Part shown: one piece after another, positions 7,886 through 15,831 of the stretch
Numbering within the stretch: the stretch's first letter is position 1
Layout of the letters: every line of letters begins with the position of its first letter
Assembly (NCBI RefSeq): GCF_000758525.1
Contig: NZ_CP009241.1
Span: 744,001-808,000 of the forward strand
From: Paenibacillus sp. FSL H7-0357
GTDB taxonomy: Bacteria; Bacillota; Bacilli; Paenibacillales; Paenibacillaceae
DNA: 64,000 bases
Reading direction: 5' to 3'
Made by a program: the position numbers and the translations under genes
Notes under the pieces: generated by a model
What the model was told of the DNA's origin: nothing
What the model saw: only the letters and a program-made list of their open reading frames with translations
Database searches by the model: none

Positions 7886-8887
7886 TTATTCCCAATACGG
7901 AACACCTGTGAAGAGAAACGATTCATTGTTTACATAGGCATTAATTTCTCTACTGGCTAATTTGCTGATATGGTCTGGTAACCACTCCTGAGAGTCGGGC
8001 AGACCCAGCCAGAAATTCATGGTCTCAAGCTGTGCTGCAACGAAAAAACCTTCCAATAGCTCAATATAGTTATCCGGTAATGAATGATACTTAGAATATG
8101 ATTTCAGTAACTGTTCTCTGAATGAAGGATGTATATATGAGAATGTCCAGCCCAAATCAACCAAATAGTAACCAAATCCGCAAGCGCCAAAATCGATGGG
8201 CCGCGCCTCTTTTTCATGAAACACAATATTACTTGGAATCAAATCGGCATGAATCATTCCCCAATTACCGGACGTTCTCTCAATAGAGTTCATCATTGTA
8301 ATTACCTGCCCACCTGCAATCTGAAGAAGTTCGGTATCACTTGTATTAAGCAGACCTGCATTAGCCCGCTCCTTAAGCTTGCCCAGTGATTGTAATATAC
8401 GGGAACTATCAAAGGCAGGACGTTCAAATAAACTTGGGATTTTCCAGTTAGAGGCTTGCCTATGTAATTTACCGGTCATTTCACCTATATATTTAGCGTC
8501 ATCTATTGTAAGGATAAAAGGTTTCTGCTCACCTTCCACCCATTGTAGTAAAGTGCAGTTTGTATTGTTTACGGTCGTAATGAATTCTCCGCGGGTATTC
8601 TTGTAAGGTGAAGGCAGGGTTAAATCTGTATCTAAGGCTAAGGCGTGAAGCCAGACCATTTCGGAGTGGATCACTTCCTGCTTACTCCAAAAACTTTCAA
8701 GAGCGTCACCTTTGGATATATGCAATCGGAGGCTATAACTGTTGTTATCCAGGTCAGTGATTTTGTAGATCGTATTTCCGCTTTGTGCAATGAAATCAAT
8801 CGATTTACATGTTATGGAGTAGTTACTTAATGCTTCCTTTGCTATACTTAAGTTTTTATTCAATCGCAGATCTCTCCTCGTTATCAT
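7886..8887 (-). CDS. APH-fold phosphotransferase
   Basis: A 333-residue small-molecule or protein kinase of the aminoglycoside phosphotransferase (APH/CotS/choline kinase) fold. The N-lobe has YSLRLHISKGD, the place of the ATP-binding lysine region (here Arg); the C-lobe has the catalytic loop MIHADLIPSNIVF (HxDxxxxN) and PIDFGACGFGYYLVDLG as the metal-binding DFG-like motif. Such genes are often labelled aminoglycoside phosphotransferase, yet many act on other substrates such as homoserine or spore components; nothing here decides. It stands alone between terminators and reads against its neighbours. Confidence 0.8.
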   Translation of the reverse strand: MITRRDLRLNKNLSIAKEALSNYSITCKSIDFIAQSGNTIYKITDLDNNSYSLRLHISKGDALESFWSKQEVIHSEMVWLHALALDTDLTLPSPYKNTRGEFITTVNNTNCTLLQWVEGEQKPFILTIDDAKYIGEMTGKLHRQASNWKIPSLFERPAFDSSRILQSLGKLKERANAGLLNTSDTELLQIAGGQVITMMNSIERTSGNWGMIHADLIPSNIVFHEKEARPIDFGACGFGYYLVDLGWTFSYIHPSFREQLLKSYSKYHSLPDNYIELLEGFFVAAQLETMNFWLGLPDSQEWLPDHISKLASREINAYVNNESFLFTGVPYWE

Positions 8888-9026
8888 TGTATAAAATTAC
8901 AATAACACATCTATTTTTTTGAAAAAATGTAATGGTTAATTATATTTGTTTTTGACGTCGAGTGTGTAGACATGTCAGAGGATAGGAAATGAGAGAGTAA
9001 TAAATTCATTTATAGAAAATTTTGAT

Positions 9027-9056
9027 GAGAGCATCCTTGGATAGCTCTCTTTTTTA
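9027..9056 (+). terminator. Rho-independent terminator
   Basis: GAGAGC (9027-9032) pairs with GCTCTC (9044-9049), extended inside by ATCC/GGAT, and is followed by a run of seven T. No rightward gene precedes it, so it marks a lost gene or an untranslated RNA starting after 8888. Confidence 0.65.
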
Positions 9057-9135
9057 GTCCGAAATTATTAAGGTGAATTTTGGATAAAATAGTTCTATTA
9101 TATAGAATGAATTTAATAACTACACAAAAGGGCAA

Positions 9136-9275
9136 AAGTAACGGAGGGGAAATTTGGAACTGTAGGAGCGATAGCGACCGCCTTTGTCACCGGATTTCCA
9201 CCACATATAGTGGGTTAAATCAAGAAATCTGGGGACAACAGCGGCCGGAAGTCCAAATATTCACCGTAGTTACTT
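9136..9275 (+). repeat. Structured repeat-like element, long imperfect hairpin
   Basis: Arms 9178-9198 and 9224-9244 pair over 21 positions with three mismatches and one G-U. Outside them AAGTAAC (9136-9142) pairs with GTTACTT (9269-9275), giving a nested structure of about 140 bases. An open frame crosses it but shows no protein-like features. From memory, unverified, very similar sequences recur between genes in Paenibacillus genomes. It precedes the LytTR gene by about 100 bases, so it could also act as its leader. Confidence 0.6.
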
Positions 9276-9373
9276 CCTCGCCAAAATGGGAAAATCTTAA
9301 ATTCAATCTATATAGAAGGATTTATAGGTCTTGAAGTCGAAAAAAGTAACAGGATTCAGAAGAGGTAATTGGA

Positions 9374-9886
9374 TTGACACACAAGTCCTACCACCGATTC
9401 AGTTACTGGAATAACTTAAAAAAATTAGAATTTCTGAGGGTGTTTTCTATCAAAATTTCCATCGAAGTAATAGAACATACAGAAGAAGAGGAGATCCGCA
9501 TCAGGTGTCACCAAGTAGACGAAGAAATACATGAGCTCGTTGATAAAATAAAAACCGAAATGCTTATTATACTTGGTTATCATGAGGATAAGATCAGCCG
9601 CATCAAACTTAGTGATATTTATTATTTTGAAGCTGTTGACGGAAAAGTGTTTGCGTATGGCAAGAACAACGTTCATGAAGTCAAACAAAAGCTTTATGAA
9701 CTGGAGGGACTTTGCAAAGAGAAACATTGTTTTCGAGCCTCCAAATCGACCATTCTAAATATAGCTAAGATTGCCAGCATTCATCCGTCGATCAGCGGCC
9801 GCTTTCAAGCATTATTGGATAACGGGGAAAAGGTAGTCATATCACGGCAGTATGTGCCAATGCTTAAACATATGCTTGGATTATAA
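9374..9886 (+). CDS. LytTR-domain DNA-binding regulator
   Basis: A LytTR-type transcription factor without a receiver domain. The C-terminal 100 residues carry the LytTR fold: EDKISRIKLSDIYYFEAVDG, then KLYELEGL, HCFRASKSTILNIAKI and the final GRFQALLDNGEKVVISRQYV. It forms an operon with the DUF3021 membrane protein 13 bases downstream. In known LytTR regulatory systems (HdrRM and BrsRM of Streptococcus mutans) the membrane partner restrains the regulator, and the same is inferred here. The start is unsure: TTG 9374 has AGAGGT at good spacing, but related proteins as I know them begin near KISIEVIEH, where only GTG 9440 or a non-standard ATC 9449 is available. Confidence 0.8.
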   Translation: MTHKSYHRFSYWNNLKKLEFLRVFSIKISIEVIEHTEEEEIRIRCHQVDEEIHELVDKIKTEMLIILGYHEDKISRIKLSDIYYFEAVDGKVFAYGKNNVHEVKQKLYELEGLCKEKHCFRASKSTILNIAKIASIHPSISGRFQALLDNGEKVVISRQYVPMLKHMLGL

Positions 9887-9899
9887 AAGGGGGACCTAT

Positions 9900-10328
9900 A
9901 TGAAGTATTCCGAGCTCATAAAAGAAATGATTAGAGATTTCTTAATTGTATTCGCCTCCATAATTATAATCATCGCTATTTTGCGGCAAATCTATGATCC
10001 TGATGCAAGTTTCGAATTAAAGACGATTTTTACAATTATGGCTTTCTCTTTTCTGGGTACTTTGACCGGAATCATTTTATATACGCCGCATGCGATTAGC
10101 GAGAATAAAATGCGCCTCCTAGTGATTTTACATTTCTTTTTTCTGGAAGCCCTATTAATTTCTCTGGCTGTAATATTGAATCTCGTATACGGCACTTTCG
10201 GTATACTATTATTGGCTTTGGAAATTGCCGCAGTATACACTATCGTTCACCTACTGACGTATAAGAATGACAAAAAGGAAGCTCAAAAGATCAATGAAAG
10301 GCTAAAAATATTTAAAAACGAGGTTTAG
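9900..10328 (+). CDS. DUF3021 membrane protein, partner of LytTR regulator
   Basis: A 142-residue integral membrane protein with four hydrophobic segments (IVFASIIIIIAIL; TIFTIMAFSFLGTLTGIIL; LLVILHFFFLEALLISLAV; FGILLLALEIAAVYTIV) and a charged C-terminal tail. Length, four helices and position directly after a LytTR gene are the marks of DUF3021. Start ATG 9900 has AAGGGGG eight bases upstream and lies 13 bases after the LytTR stop. Its inferred role is to sequester or inhibit the LytTR protein at the membrane. No target gene is evident nearby, so the pair may regulate mainly itself. Confidence 0.8.
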   Translation: MKYSELIKEMIRDFLIVFASIIIIIAILRQIYDPDASFELKTIFTIMAFSFLGTLTGIILYTPHAISENKMRLLVILHFFFLEALLISLAVILNLVYGTFGILLLALEIAAVYTIVHLLTYKNDKKEAQKINERLKIFKNEV

Positions 10329-10495
10329 AAGACATACACAAACCGATCATAAATATAGTCGTATCTGCAGCGTAAGTACACTTCTTTGCGTTGTTTTTAT
10401 AACCTATTGGCTCTAAGCTACAGCTTATCGTTTATGCGTATACACCTGTGGATTACTTCAATGCGCTGGAAGCCTACGCCGTTCATGGGGAATGA

Positions 10496-10540
10496 GGCTG
10501 TTCAAAAAGTAGGCATGTACTACTTTTTGAACAGCCTTTT
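10496..10540. terminator. Strong convergent terminator
   Basis: GGCTGTTCAAAAAGTAG pairs perfectly over 17 bases around GCATGTA and is followed by TTTT. It separates the LytTR/DUF3021 operon from the leftward ABC permease. Just before it, about 20 codons (10432-10494, YAYTPVDYFNALEAYAVHGE then stop) look like the tail of a lost gene. Confidence 0.8.
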
Positions 10541-10561
10541 TACTTTAATATCGCTTTTGAA

Positions 10562-13120
10562 TCAAGTCATATCATCCCGAAGCGCATCAATAATATTTTC
10601 CTTTTTGATCTTGCTAATGGCATACAGCATTGTAACAAACACAATAAAGAGAACGCTGAACACGCTAATTCCGATGCTGGCCCAAGGCAGCACAAAAACG
10701 ATACCGTCCGCTCCGCCTATGAACATCCCTTTGTAAATCAGCCAAGAGAAAATCACCGCTACGGGAAGCCCGACGAGCAGTGCCCTCATGCCATAAAAGG
10801 CACACTCGAAATTCATCATCTTCTGGAAATCGTGTTCCGACATTCCCACCGAGCGAAGCATGGCAAGCTCCCGCCGGCGCAGCTTGATGTTCGTGGAAAT
10901 GGTGTTGAACACATTGGCAATTGCAATCAGTGAAATCATAATGATAAAAGTATAGGCAAACACGTTGGCAATGAAGATATAATTACGGCTCTCATCCATC
11001 AGTCTGTTCATATTGTACATATTGTACGCAGCTGTGATCCCCGCGCCCTCGATCATCGTTTCCATTTCATCTGCCGACTGCGTGGGGCTCTCTGACTGAA
11101 AGGTCATGCCCTTCATAGCCACATGAGTGTCAGGTGTTACATACTGCTCTTTGAGCGAATAGGGAGCCATCACATAGAAAAAGATCGGCGTCGGCTCCGT
11201 GGCATCCAGAATTGGGAGTGTATCGGGCGGCGCGGTATCGACAAACGTAATGCTGACGTTTTTCCCCTGTTCCTGCTCCGCCCCGTCATCTGTCTTGGGC
11301 ACGATGGTAAAATTCATGGCAGAGTTTGTGAACACGTCCACATACTCGCCCGCCTCTTCAATCTTGGCAACGGAAATCAGCTTAGCATTTTGCCCGGTAT
11401 ATTCCTCTGCCGGCAGACCCAGCTCTGAAAGAATACTAAGATAGGTGCTTTCATCAAGGAACTGAAATTGCATGGGCAGATTAACGGTATCGCCCGTTGC
11501 ATAAGAAGGTGCATGTTCCCAGTAATCGTCTGTCATATCGCTTGCTTTGGCAGTGCCTGAATAGGTAACAAGCGCCTGATATGAGCTTGCATAGACGCCA
11601 TCAGCGGTCTTCATCTTGTCATATAGCGGCAGCATTTCGCTGTCGTCCATGTCCCGTGCGGCAAAGGCGATGTCGTAGGTCGTAACCTCTGTCGACTGAC
11701 CTAACGCCAGCTTCAGATCCGTCACAAAAGCACTGGCTGATATAAACAGCACTACGCTTAAAACAAGCGACAGCACAATGCTGCGATAGCGTTTCTTGTT
11801 TCTCTTAAAATTCTTGAGTGCAAGGGTTCCCTCCAAACCGTAAATGTGCTGTGCCAGGTTTGAAGTTTTAACAGCTTTGGATTCAACCTTGACCTCGTTC
11901 GTCTGGCGAATACACTCCATCACAGGCGTGTTTACAGCTTTTCTTGCCGGGATATAGGCCGAAATCAGAATCGTAACCATACTGACCGCTGCCGCAGCAA
12001 TAATTGCGGGAATGGATACCGTCACGGTCAATGGGACATCAGTGTAGAGGATGTTACCAAACGTCTTGGCGACAATGTCGATTACGAGTTTGATGCCGCC
12101 CATGCCAACCAGTATACCTATCGGTATGCCGACTGCGCCGATGCAAAGTCCCTCAAACAGCACTGAATTTCGTAGCTGCTTTGCCGTGGCTCCCACCGAC
12201 ATGAGGATACCAAACTGCTGTGTACGCTCATTCAGGGAGATGTTGAAGGAGTTGTAAATCAGAAAAATCGAGCCTATCATGATGATGGCGACCACAATGC
12301 CGCCAACCGCATACAGAAGCCTGTTGAACATGTTATCGTCCGAAAGGCCCATGAAACGCAGCACATAATCATTCAAAAAATACGCATGGTCTCCGGCTGT
12401 TTTGTCGATGTAAGCATGTATCTGGCGCGGGTTTTTCAGGGTGACAAACAGGCTGAAGCTATCTGTGCTATCCCCGGCATCTGTTTTAGTGATTAGGGTA
12501 TATCCCGGCGCGGAGGTTTCCTCAAAGCGGGGTCTTTGACAAATACCCACAATCTTGTAGGTTTTCTCACCCTGAGGCACAAAGGTTTCGCTCTGGGCAT
12601 TGTACGGGTCATTCTGACCGAGCTTTTCGCCGCCGCTCATGCGGCTTCCCACTGTGAGGGAAACGGTGTCGCCCACCGCGAATTTCACGCCGGCTTCGGT
12701 TGCGACTTTCCCCGAAACAAGAATCTCTCCGCTGTTTTCGGGCATCCTGCCGGAAAACAGTGTGACAGGCAGAGCATCCAAGGTTTCCTCACTGTAACCA
12801 GCCAGAAAAAGATACGGCTTGCCCTGGGTTTTGCTGCCGTCAAGCGCGGCGTAACCGATATTTTCAAAGGTTGCGGTGCTTGCAACTCCATCGTCGTGGG
12901 TTCGTTCCTGTACGAAAGAGGAATCAACATCCAAAAACTCGACATGCCAATCACCGTATTTTGCAATTGCGCCGTTTGTCATATAGCTCAGCAGGGATAC
13001 GCCAAAGGTAGCGACTGCCGTAATCATGGCAGCAGACAGAACAACTCCGATAATCGTTACAAGCGTTCGTGTGCGGTTCTTTTTCAGTCCTTGTAGGGCG
13101 ACCTTGTTGAAAATGTTCAT
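10562..13120 (-). CDS. FtsX-type ABC transporter permease, 852 residues
   Basis: A large permease with two FtsX modules. Helix 1 (residues about 17-40, TLVTIIGVVLSAAMITAVATF) is followed by an extracytoplasmic MacB-like domain of some 220 residues; three helices follow (GGIVVAIIMIGSIFLIYNSF, CIGAVGIPIGILVGMG, IIAAAAVSMVTILISAYIPARKAV), then a second copy with an extracellular domain and three C-terminal helices. Its start overlaps the ATPase stop by ATGA. With the upstream ATPase and two-component genes it forms a sensing/export operon like those answering cell-envelope antibiotics or peptides (VncRS/Vex and BceRS-AB types). Substrate unknown. GC is about 50%, different from the AT-rich flanks. 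Confidence 0.88.
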   Translation of the reverse strand: MNIFNKVALQGLKKNRTRTLVTIIGVVLSAAMITAVATFGVSLLSYMTNGAIAKYGDWHVEFLDVDSSFVQERTHDDGVASTATFENIGYAALDGSKTQGKPYLFLAGYSEETLDALPVTLFSGRMPENSGEILVSGKVATEAGVKFAVGDTVSLTVGSRMSGGEKLGQNDPYNAQSETFVPQGEKTYKIVGICQRPRFEETSAPGYTLITKTDAGDSTDSFSLFVTLKNPRQIHAYIDKTAGDHAYFLNDYVLRFMGLSDDNMFNRLLYAVGGIVVAIIMIGSIFLIYNSFNISLNERTQQFGILMSVGATAKQLRNSVLFEGLCIGAVGIPIGILVGMGGIKLVIDIVAKTFGNILYTDVPLTVTVSIPAIIAAAAVSMVTILISAYIPARKAVNTPVMECIRQTNEVKVESKAVKTSNLAQHIYGLEGTLALKNFKRNKKRYRSIVLSLVLSVVLFISASAFVTDLKLALGQSTEVTTYDIAFAARDMDDSEMLPLYDKMKTADGVYASSYQALVTYSGTAKASDMTDDYWEHAPSYATGDTVNLPMQFQFLDESTYLSILSELGLPAEEYTGQNAKLISVAKIEEAGEYVDVFTNSAMNFTIVPKTDDGAEQEQGKNVSITFVDTAPPDTLPILDATEPTPIFFYVMAPYSLKEQYVTPDTHVAMKGMTFQSESPTQSADEMETMIEGAGITAAYNMYNMNRLMDESRNYIFIANVFAYTFIIMISLIAIANVFNTISTNIKLRRRELAMLRSVGMSEHDFQKMMNFECAFYGMRALLVGLPVAVIFSWLIYKGMFIGGADGIVFVLPWASIGISVFSVLFIVFVTMLYAISKIKKENIIDALRDDMT

Positions 13121-13806
13121 GACCGTGCCACCTGCCTCTCATCCCGCACTACTTTGCCGTCTGATATGCCGATAATGCGGTCTGCTTGCAGGGCGATATT
13201 TTCGTCATGCGTGACGATGAGAAGAGTCTGCCGATATTTTTGATTGCTTAATTTCAGCAGGTTGATAATTTCATGTCCATTTCGGCTGTCCAAACTGCCC
13301 GTGGGTTCGTCGGCAAGCATGACCGCCGGGGCATTCATCAAAGCGCGTCCTATGGAAACGCGTTGTTGCTGACCGCCCGAAAGCTGGTTGGGTAAATGCA
13401 TTTTCCGGTCCTTCAGCCCAAGCAGGTCCAACAAGTCATTCAGCCGTTCCTCGTTGACCTTCCGCTTGTCCATCAGTATAGGTAAGGTGATGTTTTCCAT
13501 CACATTCAGAGTGGGAATGAGGTTGTGAAACTGGTAAATCAGTCCGACCTGCCGCCTGCGGAAGATGGCGAGTTTCTCATTGCTTTGGGCATATACATCC
13601 TGCCCGTCCAAATACACCTTTCCGCTTGTCGGCACGTCCACGCCGCCGATAATGTGAAGCAATGTGGATTTGCCGGAGCCGGAGGAGCCGATGATTGCGG
13701 TAAACTCCCCCTTTTCGATGGTAAGCGAAACATGGTCAAGCGCGGTAACTTGGTTTTCGCCCTTGCCGTAGACCTTGCATAGATTTTCAATTTTTAAGAA
13801 CTCCAT
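13117..13806 (-). CDS. ABC transporter ATP-binding protein (MacB/LolD type)
   Basis: A complete 229-residue ATPase: Walker A IIGSSGSGKSTLLHIIGG, Q-loop LIYQFHNLIPTLNVMEN, ABC signature LSGGQQQRVSIGRAL, Walker B VMLADEPTGSLDSRNG and the switch His in IVTHDENIALQADR. The wording at the Walker B and Q-loop places it in the LolD/MacB class that partners FtsX-like permeases. AAGGAG stands upstream of ATG 13806. It powers the permease encoded immediately after it. A gap of 81 bases separates it from the kinase gene, without a clear terminator, so one transcript is likely. Confidence 0.93.
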   Translation of the reverse strand: MEFLKIENLCKVYGKGENQVTALDHVSLTIEKGEFTAIIGSSGSGKSTLLHIIGGVDVPTSGKVYLDGQDVYAQSNEKLAIFRRRQVGLIYQFHNLIPTLNVMENITLPILMDKRKVNEERLNDLLDLLGLKDRKMHLPNQLSGGQQQRVSIGRALMNAPAVMLADEPTGSLDSRNGHEIINLLKLSNQKYRQTLLIVTHDENIALQADRIIGISDGKVVRDERQVARS

Positions 13807-13887
13807 TATGTGAGTCTCCTTCTCATGGTTTACCCATATAATAGAACCTTCATCTTACATCTCTGTGACTTTCAGGTGAGAGATTCG

Positions 13888-14877
13888 TCACTTTGGGAAA
13901 CGAATAGCAAATACCGCACCGCCCTGCGGGTGATTTTTTGCGGTAATCGTCCCTCCCTGCCTTGTTATAATCATCTTGCAGAGAGAAAGTCCAATCCCGT
14001 ATCCTGTAGCATTGGGGTTTTTCCCGCGATAAAACCTGTCAAACAGGCAGGGTAAATCTTCTTTTTCAAAGCCCGCGCCGCTGTCGTGGATAGCAATCCC
14101 GGTAAACAGCGGGTTGTCCGTGCAAACAATCTCAATCTTCCCGTTCTCGCCAGCGCTTTCCAAGCAATTTTTGAGGATATTTTGAATGGCTTCCGAAAGC
14201 CAACCCGAATCGCCCTGAATCATTACCCCTTTCGGCACGTCCATTTGCAAATCAATATCGTGCAGTTCCATTGAGATTAGAAACGGGCGAAGCGCGGCGC
14301 ATATTAAGTTGTTTACATCGATCTGCCCGCTTTGGAACACCACAATGCCTGCGTCCAAGCGGGATAATTTCAATAGAGAAGTAATCAGCCAATCCATCCG
14401 CACAAGCAATTCCTCTGTTTCCCGTACAAATGCTTTCCGCTCGTTTTCATCAGGGCTATTCGCTAACAATGACAGAATGAGGTTCGCGGATGTGAGCGGA
14501 GTTCGGAGCTGGTGGGCTATGTCGGCAAGCGAATCGGCAAGATGTTCTTTTTCTTTTATCAGCGCGTCGTTTTGCTCCCGAATACGCAGCATCATTTTTG
14601 TTATCTCGCTGTGCAGAATGGAAAGTTCGCCCTCGTCTGATTCACCAATATACAGATGGTCAGCATTATGAAGTACAAGATCAATTTGATTTGAAATCCG
14701 CGCAATGCTTTTGTATCGGGCTTTGGTAAACACGAAAAACGCTGTGCCAAAGGCGGCGGCAGAAGCAATGGCAAGGATTCCCGCCGCCTCATTTATTGCA
14801 AATCCCAGCATTACAGCGGCGGCGGCCATTAAGGAGAACAAAGTGGCAAACTGCCGAAACTCTCTATTCCGAAGCAT
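13888..14877 (-). CDS. Sensor histidine kinase
   Basis: A 329-residue membrane kinase. Two N-terminal helices (FATLFSLMAAAAVMLGFAI and AAGILAIASAAAFGTAFFVF) have almost no extracellular loop, so it is an intramembrane-sensing type. The HisKA block has LADIAHQLRTPLTSANL with the phospho-accepting His near residue 120; the catalytic domain shows the N-box IQNILKNCLES, G1 AIHDSGAGFEKED, F-box CLFDRFYRG and G2 ATGYGIGLSLCK. It overlaps the response-regulator gene by 14 bases. Lack of a sensor loop and linkage to an FtsX-type transporter suggest that, as in BceS, it may read transporter activity rather than a ligand. Confidence 0.9.
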   Translation of the reverse strand: MLRNREFRQFATLFSLMAAAAVMLGFAINEAAGILAIASAAAFGTAFFVFTKARYKSIARISNQIDLVLHNADHLYIGESDEGELSILHSEITKMMLRIREQNDALIKEKEHLADSLADIAHQLRTPLTSANLILSLLANSPDENERKAFVRETEELLVRMDWLITSLLKLSRLDAGIVVFQSGQIDVNNLICAALRPFLISMELHDIDLQMDVPKGVMIQGDSGWLSEAIQNILKNCLESAGENGKIEIVCTDNPLFTGIAIHDSGAGFEKEDLPCLFDRFYRGKNPNATGYGIGLSLCKMIITRQGGTITAKNHPQGGAVFAIRFPK

Positions 14878-15550
14878 GCCCGCCCCCCAATCTATACCCT
14901 GTCCCGCGAACGGTCAGAATAATTTGCGGGCTTGCCGGGTCGTTCTCTATCTTCTCCCGCAAGCGTTTGATGTACACGGTCAATGTATTGTCATTGACAA
15001 ACTCGCCCGCCGCGTCCCACAATTCATCAAGTAGCTTGCCCCTCGTGATAATACTTTTTGGATTGCTAATAAACACCAGCAACAAGCGGTATTCTAATGC
15101 TGAAAGAAAAACCTCGCTGCCGTTTTTTTTCACAACGCCGCTTGCCGTATCGACATGAAGCCCGCGAATTTCAAAATCCGCCCCGGAACGGCCGCTTTTT
15201 CGCAGGGCGGTTCCAATTCGCGCAATCAGTTCGCGCGGACGAAAAGGCTTGGTGATATAGTCGTCCGCGCCCATGTTCAGCCCGGTAACAACACTCGCCT
15301 CATCGCCGGAAGCCGTCAGAAAGATAACGGGTACATCATGCGTTTCTTTGATTTCCGTGCAAACCGTAAAGCCATTTCCGTCAGGCAAAGAAATATCAAT
15401 CAACGCCAAGTCGAATTTATTCCCGGCAAGTGCGGCAAGGGCTTCACTCCGCGTAGGGGCGTGGAGGACTGTAAATCCCTCTGAGCGGAGCAAAAGTATA
15501 AGGTTTTTAGCGATTGCCTTATCGTCCTCAACCAAAAATATCCGTTTCAT
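14864..15550 (-). CDS. OmpR/PhoB-family response regulator
   Basis: A 228-residue regulator: receiver with acidic pair VEDDKA, phosphorylation Asp near residue 52 in ALIDISLPDGNG, Thr in VIFLTASGD and Lys in DYITKPFRPRE; then a winged-helix domain ending LTVYIKRLREKIE and ILTVRGTGYRLGG. It is the first major gene of the leftward operon. Its ATG overlaps the stop (ATGA) of a short upstream ORF, implying translational coupling. A perfect 8+8 inverted repeat over the probable promoter is a candidate binding site for its own product. Confidence 0.93.
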   Translation of the reverse strand: MKRIFLVEDDKAIAKNLILLLRSEGFTVLHAPTRSEALAALAGNKFDLALIDISLPDGNGFTVCTEIKETHDVPVIFLTASGDEASVVTGLNMGADDYITKPFRPRELIARIGTALRKSGRSGADFEIRGLHVDTASGVVKKNGSEVFLSALEYRLLLVFISNPKSIITRGKLLDELWDAAGEFVNDNTLTVYIKRLREKIENDPASPQIILTVRGTGYRLGGGHASE

Positions 15551-15639
15551 TTATTTTCACCAGCCTTTACTTTAGCGCTCCTATATCGTCCGTTAGCCGG
15601 TTTTTCAGCGTCAACCGGAACAAGCCATGTATTTCCCAC
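15547..15639 (-). CDS. Candidate 30-residue leader peptide coupled to the response regulator
   Basis: A short frame starting GTG 15639 behind GGAGGTG (six-base spacing) encodes a hydrophilic peptide (VGNTWLVPVDAEKPANGRYR, then SAKVKAGENK) whose TGA overlaps the ATG of the response-regulator gene. An in-frame ATG at 15654 would add five residues but has no ribosome site. The good RBS and exact overlap favour real translation; no family recognised. It could serve to couple or attenuate expression, or be the tail of a lost gene. Confidence 0.4.
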   Translation of the reverse strand: MGNTWLVPVDAEKPANGRYRSAKVKAGENK

Positions 15640-15662
15640 GCACAACACCTCCATAGCTTTAT

Positions 15663-15686
15663 TATATTTCTTTCGACGGAAATATA
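15663..15686. promoter_or_regulatory. Inverted repeat over putative promoter of the RR/HK/ABC operon
   Basis: TATATTTC-tttcgacg-GAAATATA is a perfect 8+8 palindrome. A leftward TATAAT (complement of 15661-15666) overlaps its edge. Suits autoregulation by the response regulator; inferred. Confidence 0.5.
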
Positions 15687-15703
15687 TAGGCTGAGGTATA
15701 AAA

Positions 15704-15741
15704 CAAAAAAATACAGGAGCGTGGAAAGGAGTTCACGCTCC
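15704..15741 (-). terminator. Leftward terminator or attenuator before the RR operon
   Basis: On the minus strand GGAGCGTG (15741-15734) pairs with CACGCTCC (15723-15716) and is followed by TGTATTTTTTT. No leftward gene lies to its right before 15832, so it either insulates the operon or ends a lost gene. Confidence 0.55.
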
Positions 15742-15831
15742 CGCACAGGTTAAAGATGTTAGGCGGCGTTAGCCCCTTCTTTTATGATATACTTTGATTT
15801 ATCATGCTGTATTCATAGAGAGGTTTTTGAG

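Noticed and set aside
9080..9334. 84-codon rightward frame
   Set aside because: It runs through the long hairpin element at 9136-9275; its open state comes from the repeat, not from coding.
10386..10736. 116-codon rightward frame at the end of the ABC permease
   Set aside because: It crosses a strong terminator and then reads antisense to the permease.
12536..13096. 186-codon frame antisense to the ABC permease
   Set aside because: Shadow of a well-supported permease; no RBS or family motif.
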